Assembly (NCBI RefSeq): GCF_964340395.1
Contig: NC_135553.1
Coordinates: 25,634,449 to 25,698,448, forward strand
DNA from: Glandiceps talaboti
Taxonomy: Eukaryota > Hemichordata > Enteropneusta > Spengelidae
Reading direction: 5' to 3'
Length of the DNA: 64,000 nt
This document shows positions 12,640 through 24,190 of this stretch, piece by piece (the stretch's first letter is position 1; each line of letters starts with the position of its first letter). The position numbers were made by a program, and so were the translations under genes. The notes under the pieces are model-generated. The model had not been told where the DNA came from. It saw nothing but the letters and a program-made list of their open reading frames with translations, and did not search any database.

Positions 12640-14456
12640 CTACTGCTGTCCATCATAGAACTTGGATAAGAAATCCGTCTTGGGAGGTGCTTCAGTTTCA
12701 TGAAAGTACCTCATCATATGTGTACGCTGTTTCCAGACATTATGGGTTTCCTCCAGTTCCATTTTGCCCTGAAAAAAAGTCAACAAACATGAAAGGTATT
12801 GGAAAGAAAGAACAGAACCATGTATCAACCATAAGATAGCCTTACATCAAATCTACATTTACATGTAACTACCAGTTGTGTGCATATACTAGTGGTACAT
12901 TTGTATTTGCATTGCAGAGAAATGCAAAAACATTATTGCATACCTGCATGCAAATGATATGCAAATGATGCAAATACCCTGAGTATGCCACACTTGCACT
13001 CATATGTCATTGTGTTGTCATACTATACATTCCTTCCAGCCATGGTTATTTGTAATGATAAATGTAATGATAAAGGCATTGGAAATTTGAATAAAGCAAG
13101 TATTCATTGTTGTGCAATGTTTTTATTGAAAACAATTTTACTGCCTATACCTAAAACCCCCACTTCTTTAAAATTACAATTATATACCTTCTTCAGTGTC
13201 TAACTGGATCTGACAGAATGATCCAAATAACCTTTCACATCTGAATTTACATACCGGGTATACTGAATCAAAACTCCAGTCTCAACACCTCCAACAAATT
13301 TGGATCATTCTTTCAGATCCAGTTAGACTCTAAAGACAGACAAGTGATTTGTTTGAAACATGTCTGTTCCTCAATCTAAAATGGAAGAATAGAACTCATG
13401 TATGCATAAACAATTCTTGACACTTCACAAAAAAAAAGTACTGTATTACCTTGATCACCAAAAGGTCAATAGCACGGATATCATGTACATTTGCATTTAG
13501 CAAGAACTGTTCTTTTAACTTCTCTCTGCCTTGTTTGACAGAGATGTCCAATTGGTACTGAAAGACTGAAAGAAAATCCAATGGGGAAACAAAGTAAAGA
13601 TATTGTATTAATGTAGCCAAGATGGTTGTCACATCCCTAATTTCATGAAGTACATTTGTACTCACTGTCTCAGTAACTAATCATTCTAGGTTGTAACAAA
13701 TAACTTTAATATGCAATTTTACAAGAAATCTCAAGGAGACAACTGGTAAAACATTTGTAAATAATAATGTATATTGTAGTATGGAACTTCTTTCCCAGTA
13801 CCTACTCTGTTAACCATGTTAGTTGTTACGTTACTTTTAATGTTGCGTTTACTATCATAATATACACCATTACGGTATACATCATTACATGTAACATGTG
13901 TATGTAATTCTTTTTATAGTTAATCCATTGATGTATTAGTGAGATCTCACTAACAATTAATCTAGTCCTGCTTGCAGATGGATGAAGTCGGGGCTCGATT
14001 CTGACATTGTCTCTAAACAGCCGGAAAGAAATGGATAAGGAAAGGGACATTTAAATTTTGCTTCCCCCCCCCCCCCCGCAAGCACGACTTTCGACGTAAT
14101 TTTATACATAAAAATATATAATTAACCAAAATGCCTTTTTACAGTGTAAATCATATCTTTGAAGTTGCACGAATCCTCTACGTGCATGCCACAAACATGC
14201 CCGTAACATTAGGAATGAAATGGCCCTGCGACCCGCCGCTGACCTTCACGGATTCGGGTACGCGTACGGGTGGCCATCGCAACCAAAGTACACTGAATTT
14301 ACCTGAATGGGGGATCTCTCTGTACCATGCCCTGTAAAGATTTCTCACTCTTGATCTTGCCTCATTTGCATCCCGAGACATTACTGGTTTAATGGTTTGC
14401 TTCGCGGCAGAAATAGCCGCAGCGGCTGCTTTCCCTGCTTTCTGAGAAGCCGCCAT
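12640..14456 (-). CDS. NDUFA6: NADH dehydrogenase 1 alpha subcomplex subunit 6 (complex I B14, LYR family)
   Basis: Three coding exons on the minus strand, 14456-14303, 13565-13450 and 12768-12640, join in frame with GT-AG introns to give 132 residues, close to the vertebrate protein. The LYR motif is in [11 protein letters not shown] (L40-Y41-R42). The middle exon gives [20 protein letters not shown] and AIDLLVIK. The last gives [15 protein letters not shown] and [11 protein letters not shown], ending [11 protein letters not shown]. These blocks are diagnostic of NDUFA6, an accessory subunit on the matrix arm of mitochondrial complex I that holds the acyl carrier protein. The start was chosen at 14456 because the alanine- and lysine-rich leader then has the family length. 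An in-frame upstream Met would add an unrelated leader. The gene is divergent from RSL1D1. Intron 2 contains a 30-bp inverted repeat. Confidence 0.97.
13198..13328. repeat. Inverted repeat (30-bp arms) in NDUFA6 intron 2
   Basis: The left arm starts GTCTAACTGGATCTGACAGA and continues ATGATCCAAA. The right arm at 13298-13328 is its near-perfect reverse complement (TTTGGATCATTC, then CAGATCCAGTTAGAC). About 70 bp separate the arms. It may be a small foldback element or its remnant. Confidence 0.85.
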
Positions 14457-14461
14457 TTTGG
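14450..14461. promoter_or_regulatory. YY1-type site overlapping the NDUFA6 start codon
   Basis: CCGCCATTTTGG on the plus strand equals a consensus YY1 element, and on the minus strand it contains the ATG of NDUFA6 (AAAATGGCGGC). YY1 elements at the initiator of nuclear genes for mitochondrial proteins are well known. Use here is inferred from the motif and its position. Confidence 0.6.
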
Positions 14462-14705
14462 TTCCGTAAAATAAAGCTGACGTAGGAGGCGCTATAAAAA
14501 GATCCTTTAACATAGTATTTATAATCAAATTACTCAAAAGTTGTTATGTTCGAACATACAGAATATTTCTTTCGAAAAAAAACTGACGAATAAAGAATAG
14601 GGACACTTATTAGATTATTGGATGTTGTCTAGAGTCGGTAAAACAGTAGAACTGTTCCTAAAAGTGAGTTAGCGAAAATTCACAGAGTTATGTGGTCTTT
14701 TTAAA
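14457..14705. promoter_or_regulatory. Bidirectional promoter of NDUFA6 and RSL1D1
   Basis: Only 249 bp separate the two divergent start codons. The interval includes a CRE-like TGACGTAG near 14479 and an AT-rich GCTATAAAAAG near 14491. The RSL1D1 start (TTAAAATGGCTACC) resembles the NDUFA6 start context. Any shared promoter must lie in this interval or in 5' UTR overlap. Exact transcription starts cannot be read from the sequence. Confidence 0.7.
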
Positions 14706-17700
14706 ATGGCTACCGTCGACCATGTGGACGTTGTTGAAGCGAGTACACTTCTTGTAGATAAGCACAAGGTAAGCAGTCTATCAACTTTAATTTAGATTAC
14801 CGATAGACATTATGGAAGGACGGTGAAACGTAGCGTTTTAAAAGTTTGAATTTCTTCTGTTTATCCCAAGTCTCTGCGCTTGAATAGGACCTTTGCAGTG
14901 GCAATGGCAATATTGTCATGAGCTGTGGATACCCGACCCAAAATGAACCACTGTTTTCAATGCCTATGTGACAACCACCATTTAACACTAGATCATATTC
15001 TGAAAGTCTGTCTTGTACTGGCAATGATCGTGACTGCCATCAACTTGTACCTCATAGCTTTTGTGTGACTGAATTTTAAATGTGAGTTCTTTAATATAAT
15101 ATTTATCTGGAGTACAACATGACAAACTGTAAGTACCTCTGTCACCTCCACTCTTTAGGGAATGGTGTTAATTTCTTGAAATGAAAGAAGTATTCATCAT
15201 ATTTTGTATTATAATATACCTAGTGATAATACTGTGCCATGATTCGCTAGAATCAGTCACGTGATAGGAAAATAGAATGACTACTTCCCTTGGGGAAATA
15301 GTCCCATCAATTTTTACATAGTCACGTGATCACCGCGCGTTCACAGCGGGTCAAAATGGCAGCTTCTGACGATGTCGTCTGCCACCGCGAGTTCACAGCA
15401 TGAGGTATATTATAAAACACATATTGCCTGGCCTATATTCGGGCTATAGCACCCGTTCATTACCCCCTCGTGACTGTGAGTTACCAGAATCACATGCTAT
15501 TTCCCTCGGCCTTTGGCCTCGGGAAATAGCATGTGATTCTGGTAACTCACAGTCCCTCGGGTGTAATAAATGGGTGCTATAGCCCTCATGGCCAGGCAAT
15601 ATGTGTTCAATATTGCATGTTAGCCGGTGACCAGTCATCATCATGATATGAATGCTTTGGAAATTGTATATTGTACCCTATTAAACCAGTAAATGTGATG
15701 TCAAGAAAACTTCACTCATCTCATCAAAGCCTTGTTTCCGGGACTGGGAGAAAATGTAACATATCTTTATACAACCTAATGTACATATCATGATTTTTCA
15801 AACCAAGTTACAAATATCGTTTGATTTAAGGGGTACAAGAAGAGGTTTGATGTTTTTGGAATGTAATTTTATCTGCATATTAAAATAGTACTCACAGACT
15901 GTCAGTATTCTACTTACTGATATATACTTAACCACTGCATTCACTGATCTCATCAAACCTGGCACTTAGGTATAGCTTACAAACGATCCAGTGACATAAT
16001 TTATTCTACTTATCAAAATAAAATGTACAGGAATTCCTACTATGCAATCAATAGTTCTAACAAAGCCAGAACACAAATTATAATGTCATAGAAGGTATGC
16101 ATCGACGTTAACATTATACTAGCATAGTTAAATCAAAGTTTCTTTGTTTTTCACTTAAGTAAAAAGCTTATAAACTCAACTTGTGCCACTTTAACATCAT
16201 TGGAACAACCATAACTCTGGAAATATATGCTTTGAGAACTCTAACATATCTCCACCCCACTCCACTATGGTTTTTTTTTCTTTTGAAAGGCTGTGCATCA
16301 CATTTCCTGTGCAAAAACCTGATACAATTTGTTTGGTTATTTTTGCCAAGGGTGAAAATGGTAACAATTTGGTTTCACCCTGCATTTGTTCCTAACTACT
16401 AGTATTAGTTTCACTCTGCATTTGTTCCTAACTATTACTAAATATTGACATGTCACAGTGCATAAATAGTTTGATAACTTCTCTTTTACTTGTGATTGTT
16501 ATGTTTTCCCTGTTTGTTTACAGATTAGTGCCTGGACTTAATAACAAACCTTTTGCACATTTTTCAGTACTTTGTAATTTACAGTGTTACAAACCTACAC
16601 TTGGTCTATGTTGTTTCACATTAATTTTTCAAGTAGAAAAACATAGTGCAGTTTATAAATTAAAAATCCAGATACCCCATTCTCATCCATATGACCACTT
16701 TAATTACACTTTTAAAAAAAATGTATCTTTTATATATTACAGGTCTTAAAGGCAATACAGGCATTGTATAAACAGCATGAACTCCAACAAGCAAAACGAA
16801 AATCCCTTCTTGGTGACTCACAGAAAGTTTTCTTGCAGCTAGCACTATGGAAAGTACCTGTACAGAAAAATGAACGTCACAGAATGTAAGTGCAAAGTTA
16901 TTCTGGTCAGAAAATTAAACAAAAACAGAAAGATAAAATCTGAAATTGATAATGCTTTGAAATATTCTAAATAGTTGATTTTCTGGTTCCAAAATGCATT
17001 ATGGGATACATTGTGACATCTGTTGTTATATTTAGGCTTGCTTTGGCTTTAGTACATTTGAAATCACATTTTCATTGTCACATGATGGAAAAATGTGTTG
17101 ATTACTTTAGTATAAATATCTATGGTAGAGTAGAACTGTATAAATATCCATGGTAGGGTAAAACAGAATCCAAGGTAAAGCAATCAAAGACCTTAAAACT
17201 TTTTAAAACTTACACAATAATGGCCAAGATAAAACAAAGAAAGGCCTTAAAAATGTTTGAAACCTATCACAGTAATGAGTAAAATGTATGGCATAAGATA
17301 TTGTAAAAATTGAAATACACTATAAAGTCAAACCTTATGGATTATTGTGAAAAGCACAATACGTCCTAAATATTTGTAAACAAATATGTCTTTAGATGTG
17401 ACATGAATGAATCAATTGTCGACATAAGCCTGTAGACTATATCTTGGACTAGGAACAGTTGATTTAAAATGCTGCCAAAGAAGACCAAGTTTCTAACATT
17501 TGAAACTTGAAGAAAATTTTGATTTCCGTGTAGAACTGCATCATTTTAAAGCAAAAAGCAAATAATTTGGAGAATATTGTATTTCTACTTCACAAGATCT
17601 AAAACATTCTAAATCTTCATGGTTTCAAATGACATATAAGGTATTTTCATTTCCTAGCCAACATCTAATCTGATGAATGTGATATCATTATATACATGTA

Positions 17701-20700
17701 TAATTATGATAAGTGTACTACAAACATGATATGAAAGTATTTATGACTTGTTTTCTGTTTTCTTTCTTTCACAGTTCTATTCCTCATGCTATTCATAGCA
17801 AGAGGACTGATGTATGTTTGATAACGAAAGATGAACGCAATATGGACAGAGATCAGAGTGGCAGGTTTTATGAAAACTTACTGGCAGAAAAAGGAGTTAA
17901 AAACATAACACATGTAAGTCAGTTTGATATTGTGTTATTGTCATTCTCATGATACTGGTAAAGAAAAATGCCAGCAGTAAATTGACTTTCAAATTAGACT
18001 TTGAGAAACCAATTTTTCTCTAACCCCTCTCTCAACAAGATGAAGTCAAATGTTGAAATCTCAGTGAGTCATATTCTGTTAACACATAGTGTATAGAACT
18101 TGTACAAGATTTGATAGACATGTGTGAAGAATGTCCATGTCTAATGATCAACAGAAAGTTTCAATGTTATTGGTTAATAGGTGAACCAATACAAAACAGT
18201 GCAAAATATATCATCAATTAGCTGTACAGATCTTGCCTAACTCTCCATGATTCACATCTTGCCTAACTCTCCATGATTCACATCTTGCCAAACTCTCCAT
18301 GATTCACATCTTGCCTAACTCTCCATGATTCACATCTTGCCTAACTCTCCATGATTCACATCTTGCCTAACTCTCCATGATTCACATCTTGCCTAACTCT
18401 TCCTGATTCACATCTTGCCTTATGAATGTATTCCAATAATTCATATTTATGGCTATCTTCCTATAATTCAAATCTTGTCTAACTATTTCAATAATTTAAA
18501 TCTTTACTCTTATAACTGTTTGCATCAATCTTTGTTTTGTAATTGTTCTAACCTGTCTGTATCAGTGATATTTACATTGAATTGTTACAGTGGGTATAAC
18601 TATTTTTTATGAAATGAGGAAAGACTTGGATTCAAACAGACTCAAGTACTTACAATGTTTCATTTACAATACATGTATTAGATTCACATTTCAAGTACGA
18701 GTATGTCAGTCTTGAAAACCTGGCAGTAACACAAAAATAACTGTGATGAGTACAATGATCACAAGAAAAATACTAAACGCTCAATATTAATTAACATATG
18801 CAATCAATGACAGAGAAATGATATAGTGTTCAATATTGTTAAATCATTGCAGGTTATGTCCCTTCAAAAGCTCAGAAAAGAATACAGGCCATATCAAATA
18901 CGCCGCGATTTGGTCAGAATGTATGACATCTTCTTGGCAGATGCAAGAATATTTCGGCTTTTAGACACATGTACAGGAAAGGAGTTCCACAGAAAAAACA
19001 AGTAAGTGATAACCAGCATCTTTCAAGCCATAGCAGTTGTACAATAAGGACCCATGCACTGCATACATTTTAGATATCATAGGTGATTTCCACCAACATT
19101 TTACATCACCTTAAACATTGTCATAGATACGCATTGAAATTTAAATTGCCTAATTTAGAGAAGAATTAAAATAGAGGGAGTTTTATTGTCAGGGTGTGGG
19201 GGGGGGGGGGGGTTACTTCTTTTGTAATATCAAAGGTTTCCACAAGTAAATTTGAGTTCTTGATTAAATCATAGACACTACACTCATGTAGAGTCTAGTA
19301 TGGTTAAGGATGGCAGTGTTCTCCGCAGAGGGTTTTAGCGTATCGGGCCCGATATCCTTTAATTTTCGCCGATACGCTATCAGTTGTCCCGATACGCTAT
19401 AAGATTGTATAGGGTTCGGTAAATATTGTTCATCTGTCAATCAGTCAGCTGACGCCTTTGTTGTTTCACAACGTTTGTATTGATCCTTCACAAGTTCACA
19501 CATAAGCAGCAAGTAAAACTAATGAGTGTCTAATTAATTCAACTGACTATTCAACATGGTCATTAATCAAAATATGTGAAAGTCTTTGGTTATATTACAA
19601 TATGTATATTAGATCAAAAAGATTTGGCTGGAGAAATATCCCTGACAGGGCTAGGTTTAAATCAAAATATAAGCACTGGATTCTAAGTACATATTAAGGT
19701 TATTAGTTATTTGCGTTTTCATGATGCTTTAACCAGTTGACATGTAAATTTCGTATCACTGTAGTGTGTTTATCTGTTTTCTTATTAATGTAAACAACTG
19801 TTGTTTGTTGTCTATTGACTGTGTAATCAGTGTTAATTTCAGCAACCACAGTCACCACATTTTTTGCGATATGCAATTCAGTGCTTTTGAAATTGAGTGG
19901 CTAGACTCGATTAGTTTTCTGAAAACTATTTTCTAGTCTCTCACCCACAACTTGAAATCGTTTTCCTTTAGGATGTTATCATTTATTTGTTTTCTTTATT
20001 TTTATTTCTTGTGGGGCATAAATTCCAATTCAATTCAATACTACCCACTGAGTGTTGTGTGTGTTTGTTGTATCTTTGGTTTAGGTATCCTATTGCAGTG
20101 AATTTAACCAAGACAGATTTGGCTGGAGAAATCAATAAGGCTGTCAATTCCACTTATTTTACATTGATTGGAAGGGGATCTAGCAGGTAATGTTATACAC
20201 AAAACAAACTACTACAAATTTACAGCCAACTGCAATGGTCTTAGTTGACTTTAATGATAGTATGAACAGCAGGGATGCATGTAGAATAGTATCTACTCAT
20301 GTCAGAAGATACAGATAGGGAGTCTAACTATATTGCTGCCCCTAACCCTACCAAGCCCCAACTCCCTAGCTTGAATACAAAAGTGTATCCACAGTAGTCA
20401 GTCCACTGTTCTACATTCTTGCTGTCTGGTTTATGCTAGGGAGTCTACCCACACGCATATCCCTAACCCTAGCCTAACCCTAACTCTCTAGCTTTGATAC
20501 AAATACATGTATAGGTATGCATCCACAGTAGTCAGTCCACTGTCCTACATTCTTATTGATTATACTCAATCATCTGGTTTATGCTAGGGAGTCTACCCAC
20601 ACACATATCCCTAACCCTAGCCTAACCCTAACTCCCTAGCTTTGATACAAATACATGTACATGTATGCATCCACAGTAGTCAGTCCACTGTCCTACATTC

Positions 20701-22778
20701 TTACTGATTATACACAATCATCTGGTTTATGCTAGGGAGTCTAACCACTTTCCTACCCCTACCCTAGCCCTTAACTCCTTAGCTTGTACACAAATGTGTA
20801 TCTATTGTACAGTCAAGCCACTGTTCTGCATTCCCCTAGCTCCCTAGCATGAATCAAAATGTGTATCTATTGTATAGTCAGCCCACTGTTGTACATTCCC
20901 CTAGCTCCCTAGCTTGAATCAAAATGTGTATCTATTGTAGAGTCAGTCCACTGTTCTGCATTCCCCTAGCTCCCTAGCTTGAATCAAAATGTGTATCTAT
21001 TGTATAGTCAGCCACTGTTGTACATTCCCCTAGCTCCCTAGCTTGATTAAAAATGTGTATCTATTGTACAGTCAAGCCACTGTTCTGCATTCCCCTAGCT
21101 CCCTAGCATGAATCAAAATGTGTATCTATTGTACAGTCAAGCCACTGTTCTGCATTCCCCTAGGTCCCTAGCTTGAATCAAAATGTGTATCTATTGTATA
21201 GTCAGCCCACTGTTGTACATTCTTGTTGATTGGGTACCAAGGTTCTCCTGACTGTTGAACAGCTTATGAGTTGTACAATTGATGTCTGCCAATACATAGG
21301 ATGTAAAAGACATATTCAAATATGACATCCAGGATAACATTGAAAGGAATGTTTTACCTCTGATAGCTTACAATAAACTGAAAGATATGTCATGTACATT
21401 CCTTCAATCACTTAATACAGATGTGTGTAACAAGTTATTAAAGCAGTGTACACAACAGTGATGCTTTTCGTGTAATAACTTAAATACATGTACGAGTATA
21501 CAAAGATGTTACTGCTAATGTTGACGTAAAAAGTCACATGATTTACTGGGTATTGTTCGCTATATTACACATATTTACGTCAGTGATGTTCTTCTGTTGG
21601 GGTTTGTGGGCATAGCTTGTATCAGCCCAACTGTAGTTAGTAGTAGGCACAATTAGATTATGATACCTAGACATGACAAGTACATGTATGTATCTTTGAA
21701 TTAGAATTGAATAAAGTCTAGTCCAGGATTATTAAACCTGTATTTATGTAAAGCTATCCAATGTCTTGGCTACTGGATTCAGTTGAATGTGTGGACAGTG
21801 TCGTCAAGTGCATCTAGCTTCTGTTATCTCAACACAAAACTATTCTTAACCTGCATTTCTTTCTGTAGTACATTTGTTGTGGCAAGTACAGACATGAGTG
21901 AGAACCAGGTAGCAGACAATGTCATGGCAGCTGTAGAAGGAATGATGACTTATATACCAATGGGTTGGCATAACATCAAGTGTTTATACATCAAAACAGA
22001 GCGTTCCTTAGCTATCCCAGTCTATGCCACATTAGAATGTAAACTGCCTATAACTGGTAAGAATTTACAAATATATAATTTCTTGCCAGTAAATATTTTT
22101 GTATCTTTACTGACCTTTGTATAAGGTTGGATTGCACTGTTGTATTATACCTGGAGAGTATGTCTGAATGAAGATTTCCATGACAACATAATAGAAACAA
22201 ATACATCCTTCCATAATACGTCAAGCTCAATAAACAGAGTTTGTTCATTAAGGGGAGTGGGTCTGGCATGACCACTAAAATTTGCATTTTGATTTACATC
22301 ATATGTAAATTTGCTGATATTGCACTTGTGAACATTCATTTAGGAGGGGGTCTTGGCCTAAACGAATGAAGCGTGTTGATTGATCTTGTGTGATATTGTA
22401 CAATTGTCCCTTACTAGGTAGGTTTGTATGAATCTCAACTCTTTCATTGCTTTCCTGTGTGGTTGTAGAGACACTAATCTTACTCTGTCTGTTTATATTT
22501 GTGTTACAGTCCGATCACCTAAAAATAAGAAGCCTATCACAGAAAGTGAAGCCATTCAGCCAGATCCTGAAGGAAGTGGAGATGGAGAAACAGGAAATAT
22601 GAAAAGGAAACAAACCACTGACAAACAGACTGTTACAAAGAAGATGAAAACCAGCAAAGATAAATCAACTAAACCAAAAACTAAAAAAGAGAAATTGATG
22701 ATTGAAAAGAAAACAAAAGGAAAATCAAGTAATAACAAAGCAAAGAAACCTAAAAGTAAAGTTAGAAAAGTGAAATAG
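14706..22778 (+). CDS. RSL1D1: Ribosomal L1 domain-containing protein 1
   Basis: Seven coding exons, 14706-14768, 16743-16885, 17775-17913, 18853-19001, 20085-20186, 21869-22056 and 22510-22778, join in frame at every boundary and give 350 residues. The L1 domain spans roughly residues 20-260, with VLKAIQALYKQHELQQAKRK, LALWKVPVQKNERHRISIPH, DVCLITKD, RRDLVRMYDIFLADARIFRL, YPIAVNLTK and MGWHNIKCLYIKTERSLAIP. The last exon encodes a lysine- and serine-rich tail (PKTKKEKLMIEKKTKGKSSN) typical of nucleolar proteins. The family (human RSL1D1/CSIG, yeast Utp30) works in the nucleolus in ribosome biogenesis. Human RSL1D1 has a longer tail. The gene shares a promoter interval with NDUFA6. Introns 1 and 5 are the largest and hold a palindromic element and a 65-bp array. 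Confidence 0.96.
15331..15399. other. Duplicated GC-rich motif with a short ATG frame next to the palindromic element
   Basis: ACCGCGCGTTCACAGC at 15331-15346 recurs as ACCGCGAGTTCACAGC at 15384-15399. Between them lies CAAAATGGCAGC, opening a 15-codon frame (MAASDDVVCHREFTA). The segment is much more GC-rich than its surroundings and directly precedes the foldback element at 15416, so it is probably part of the same insertion. Confidence 0.5.
15416..15607. mobile_element. Palindromic foldback element, family B, copy 1
   Basis: A near-perfect inverted repeat of 192 bp is centred at about 15511. The left arm starts AACACATATTGCCTGGCC and the right arm ends GGCCAGGCAATATGTGTT. The inner arms include GTTACCAGAATCACATGCTA and its reverse complement. 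The core reads CTCGGCCTTTGGCCTCGG. It lies in RSL1D1 intron 1. A shorter, diverged copy lies at 55131-55273. Confidence 0.85.
18228..18425. repeat. 26-bp tandem repeat, about 7 copies, in RSL1D1 intron 3
   Basis: The unit is ATTCACATCTTGCCTAACTC plus TCCATG. Most copies are identical. Copies at the right end (TCTTCCTG, then more decayed versions to about 18490) differ more. Confidence 0.95.
19336..19400. repeat. CpG-rich inverted-repeat cluster in RSL1D1 intron 4
   Basis: TAGCGTATCGG at 19336 is followed by the inverse CCGATACGCTA at 19369 and a further CCGATACGCTATA at 19389. A perfect 14-bp palindrome, TATCGGGCCCGATA, sits at 19341-19354. CpG density is far above that of the AT-rich intron. 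Confidence 0.75.
20340..21225. repeat. Composite tandem repeats in RSL1D1 intron 5
   Basis: The left part (20340-20760) has longer related units of roughly 120-150 bp with CCCTAACCCTAGCC, GCATCCACAGTAGTCAGTCC and TGGTTTATGCTAGGGAGTCT. The right part (20760-21220) has a 65-bp period: TTCCCCTAG recurs at 20831, 20896, 20961, 21025, 21090 and 21155. The 65-bp unit keeps the core of the longer one (GTGTATCTATTGTA, GTCAGYCCACTGT, TACATTC), so it probably arose from it by deletion and re-expansion. Confidence 0.85.
22200..22412. mobile_element. Dispersed element F, partial copy, in RSL1D1 intron 6
   Basis: The right end read in reverse complement begins AAGGGACAATTGTACAATAT. Internal blocks include GGGTCTGGCATGACC and TTTACATCATATGTAAATTT. 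The same blocks occur at 34264-34865 (AGGGACAACTGTACAATGTC, GGGTCTGGCATCAATG, TTTACATATGATGTAAACC). This copy lacks a clear left end. Confidence 0.65.
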
Positions 22779-22893
22779 TGAGATTGGTGTATATTATTTA
22801 ATGTAATTGTGAAAAACACTACTTATACAGTCAAAAGAATATGTCATTATATACATAGTAGGTCATGAATAAGATCACATGACAGCCCTTATG

Positions 22894-22899
22894 AATAAA
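22894..22899 (+). terminator. Polyadenylation signal of RSL1D1
   Basis: AATAAA lies 116 bases after the RSL1D1 stop codon. Confidence 0.5.
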
Positions 22900-23702
22900 A
22901 AAATCAGGCCATTTTATCTAGCGAATAACATTATAACATATAATGTAAAAGGTGTTATGTTCTTTGTGATTTGACTTGACTTGTCTGAATGGCTACGTTT
23001 TTTAGATTGTGTAAGAAGATTATTTGAACCCCTACAAGCTTCGGACTTGAGGGGGTCCACATTTTTAGTTTCACATACAAAATTTGGCAGAGGAACATCT
23101 TGAATTTATTGGAGGAATACAATGTTGTTACATATGTATCATTTTTACCAATGCCTTCAGTGAAAAGTGAGACTGAAATTACGTTATATGATATTTTATA
23201 TCCACACTTCAAATCTGACAGCGATGAACTAACAAAGCAAGATCATTTCAAATAGCAGAATAACAAAATATTCATGTTTCACCAAGATATTAAGGTCATA
23301 ACTTTTTAGCAAGGTTCAGTTGTTTACAACACCTTGTCAACTTGTAATGTTACATAATTTATATATCACATGAAGAAATCTTTATCATTAAATCTCACTC
23401 AAGATCAGAACTTGTGTTTATTCTGTGAAATTTCAGTCCCAATGAGCCCAGCATACACTGACATGGTTGTAGGAATGGGTTCTGTCTTGCCGATGTGTCT
23501 GTATGTGTCCAGTTGTATGAATTGATGTCATTTAGACATGGTACAAATGTCTCCTACACATTGAAGGGTCACATCATCTATAGATTGCTAGTTCAGTTAC
23601 TAATATGGAATCCTTGTACTTTGGATTCTTTCTCCACACAGCAAATGCTATGAAATATCGTGTTTTTTTCTAAGGCTGGGAACCCTGTCATAACTATCGT
23701 TT

Positions 23703-24040
23703 CTACCAAACTAGAGAGATTACAGAGTTTCAGTTAGGTGACACAATGTTTTTACGTCTTGCTCAAGGTTTTTAGCTGCAAATTACACAAAACAAAATAC
23801 AGACACTGATAGCATACAAGCATAGCATCTCACTGTGAACACAAATCAAAATCACTGTCTGATGAAACAAGGAAGATTTAAACACAAAACTTGTGTTCAC
23901 AGTGAGATCAAATGTAACATTTTGTGTGTGAGCATGCTATCAGCATGATCAATGTCTGTGTTTTGGTTGTGTAATTCGTAACATGTGAGACATAAGAAAC
24001 AATACCTAATTGAAACTGTATACTCTCTCTAGTTTGGTAG
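23703..24040. mobile_element. Foldback element, family C
   Basis: Arms of about 160 bp converge near 23870. The left end is CTACCAAACTAGAGAG. The right end in reverse complement is also CTACCAAACTAGAGAG. Inner matching blocks are GTTTCAGTTAGGT versus GTTTCAATTAGGT, AATTACACAA on both sides, and the central ATCTCACTGTGAACACAA against its reverse complement. Arm identity decays towards the middle, with small indels. No reading frame for a transposase is present. Confidence 0.85.
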
Positions 24041-24190
24041 TACTTTTAACTCTTGAATAGTCAACCAACAGCCAGTAGATTGTTCAACTTGAGTCAGAAA
24101 CTCCTCAGATACAGGTTCATTGGACAAAGTAGCATGTTGCAATGGTTGCATCGCTGAGAACATTTCCAGACCACCTCCAGCAGTTGAAAA
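24029..24190 (-). other. Unexplained coding-like open frame
   Basis: A minus-strand frame without stops reads STAGGGLEMFSAMQPLQHAT, then LSNEPVSEEFLTQVEQSTG and CWLTIQELKV, ending at a TAG that lies inside the terminal repeat of the neighbouring foldback element. The composition (balanced, with polar residues and an amphipathic stretch) looks like a real protein segment, unlike the flanking AT-rich DNA. A run of seven T lies just upstream and could belong to a splice acceptor. I do not recognise a family. It may be a last exon, a pseudogene fragment or chance. Confidence 0.3.

Noticed and set aside
14178-14537. Longer NDUFA6 N-terminus from an upstream in-frame Met
   Set aside because: The extra leader ([20 protein letters not shown]) extends beyond the family length, crosses the likely promoter and YY1-type site, and the downstream Met gives the usual size.
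20340-20640. CCCTAACCCTAGCC stretches resembling telomeric CCCTAA repeats
   Set aside because: Only one to three degenerate hexamers per unit, embedded in a longer intronic repeat. There is no continuous telomere tract.
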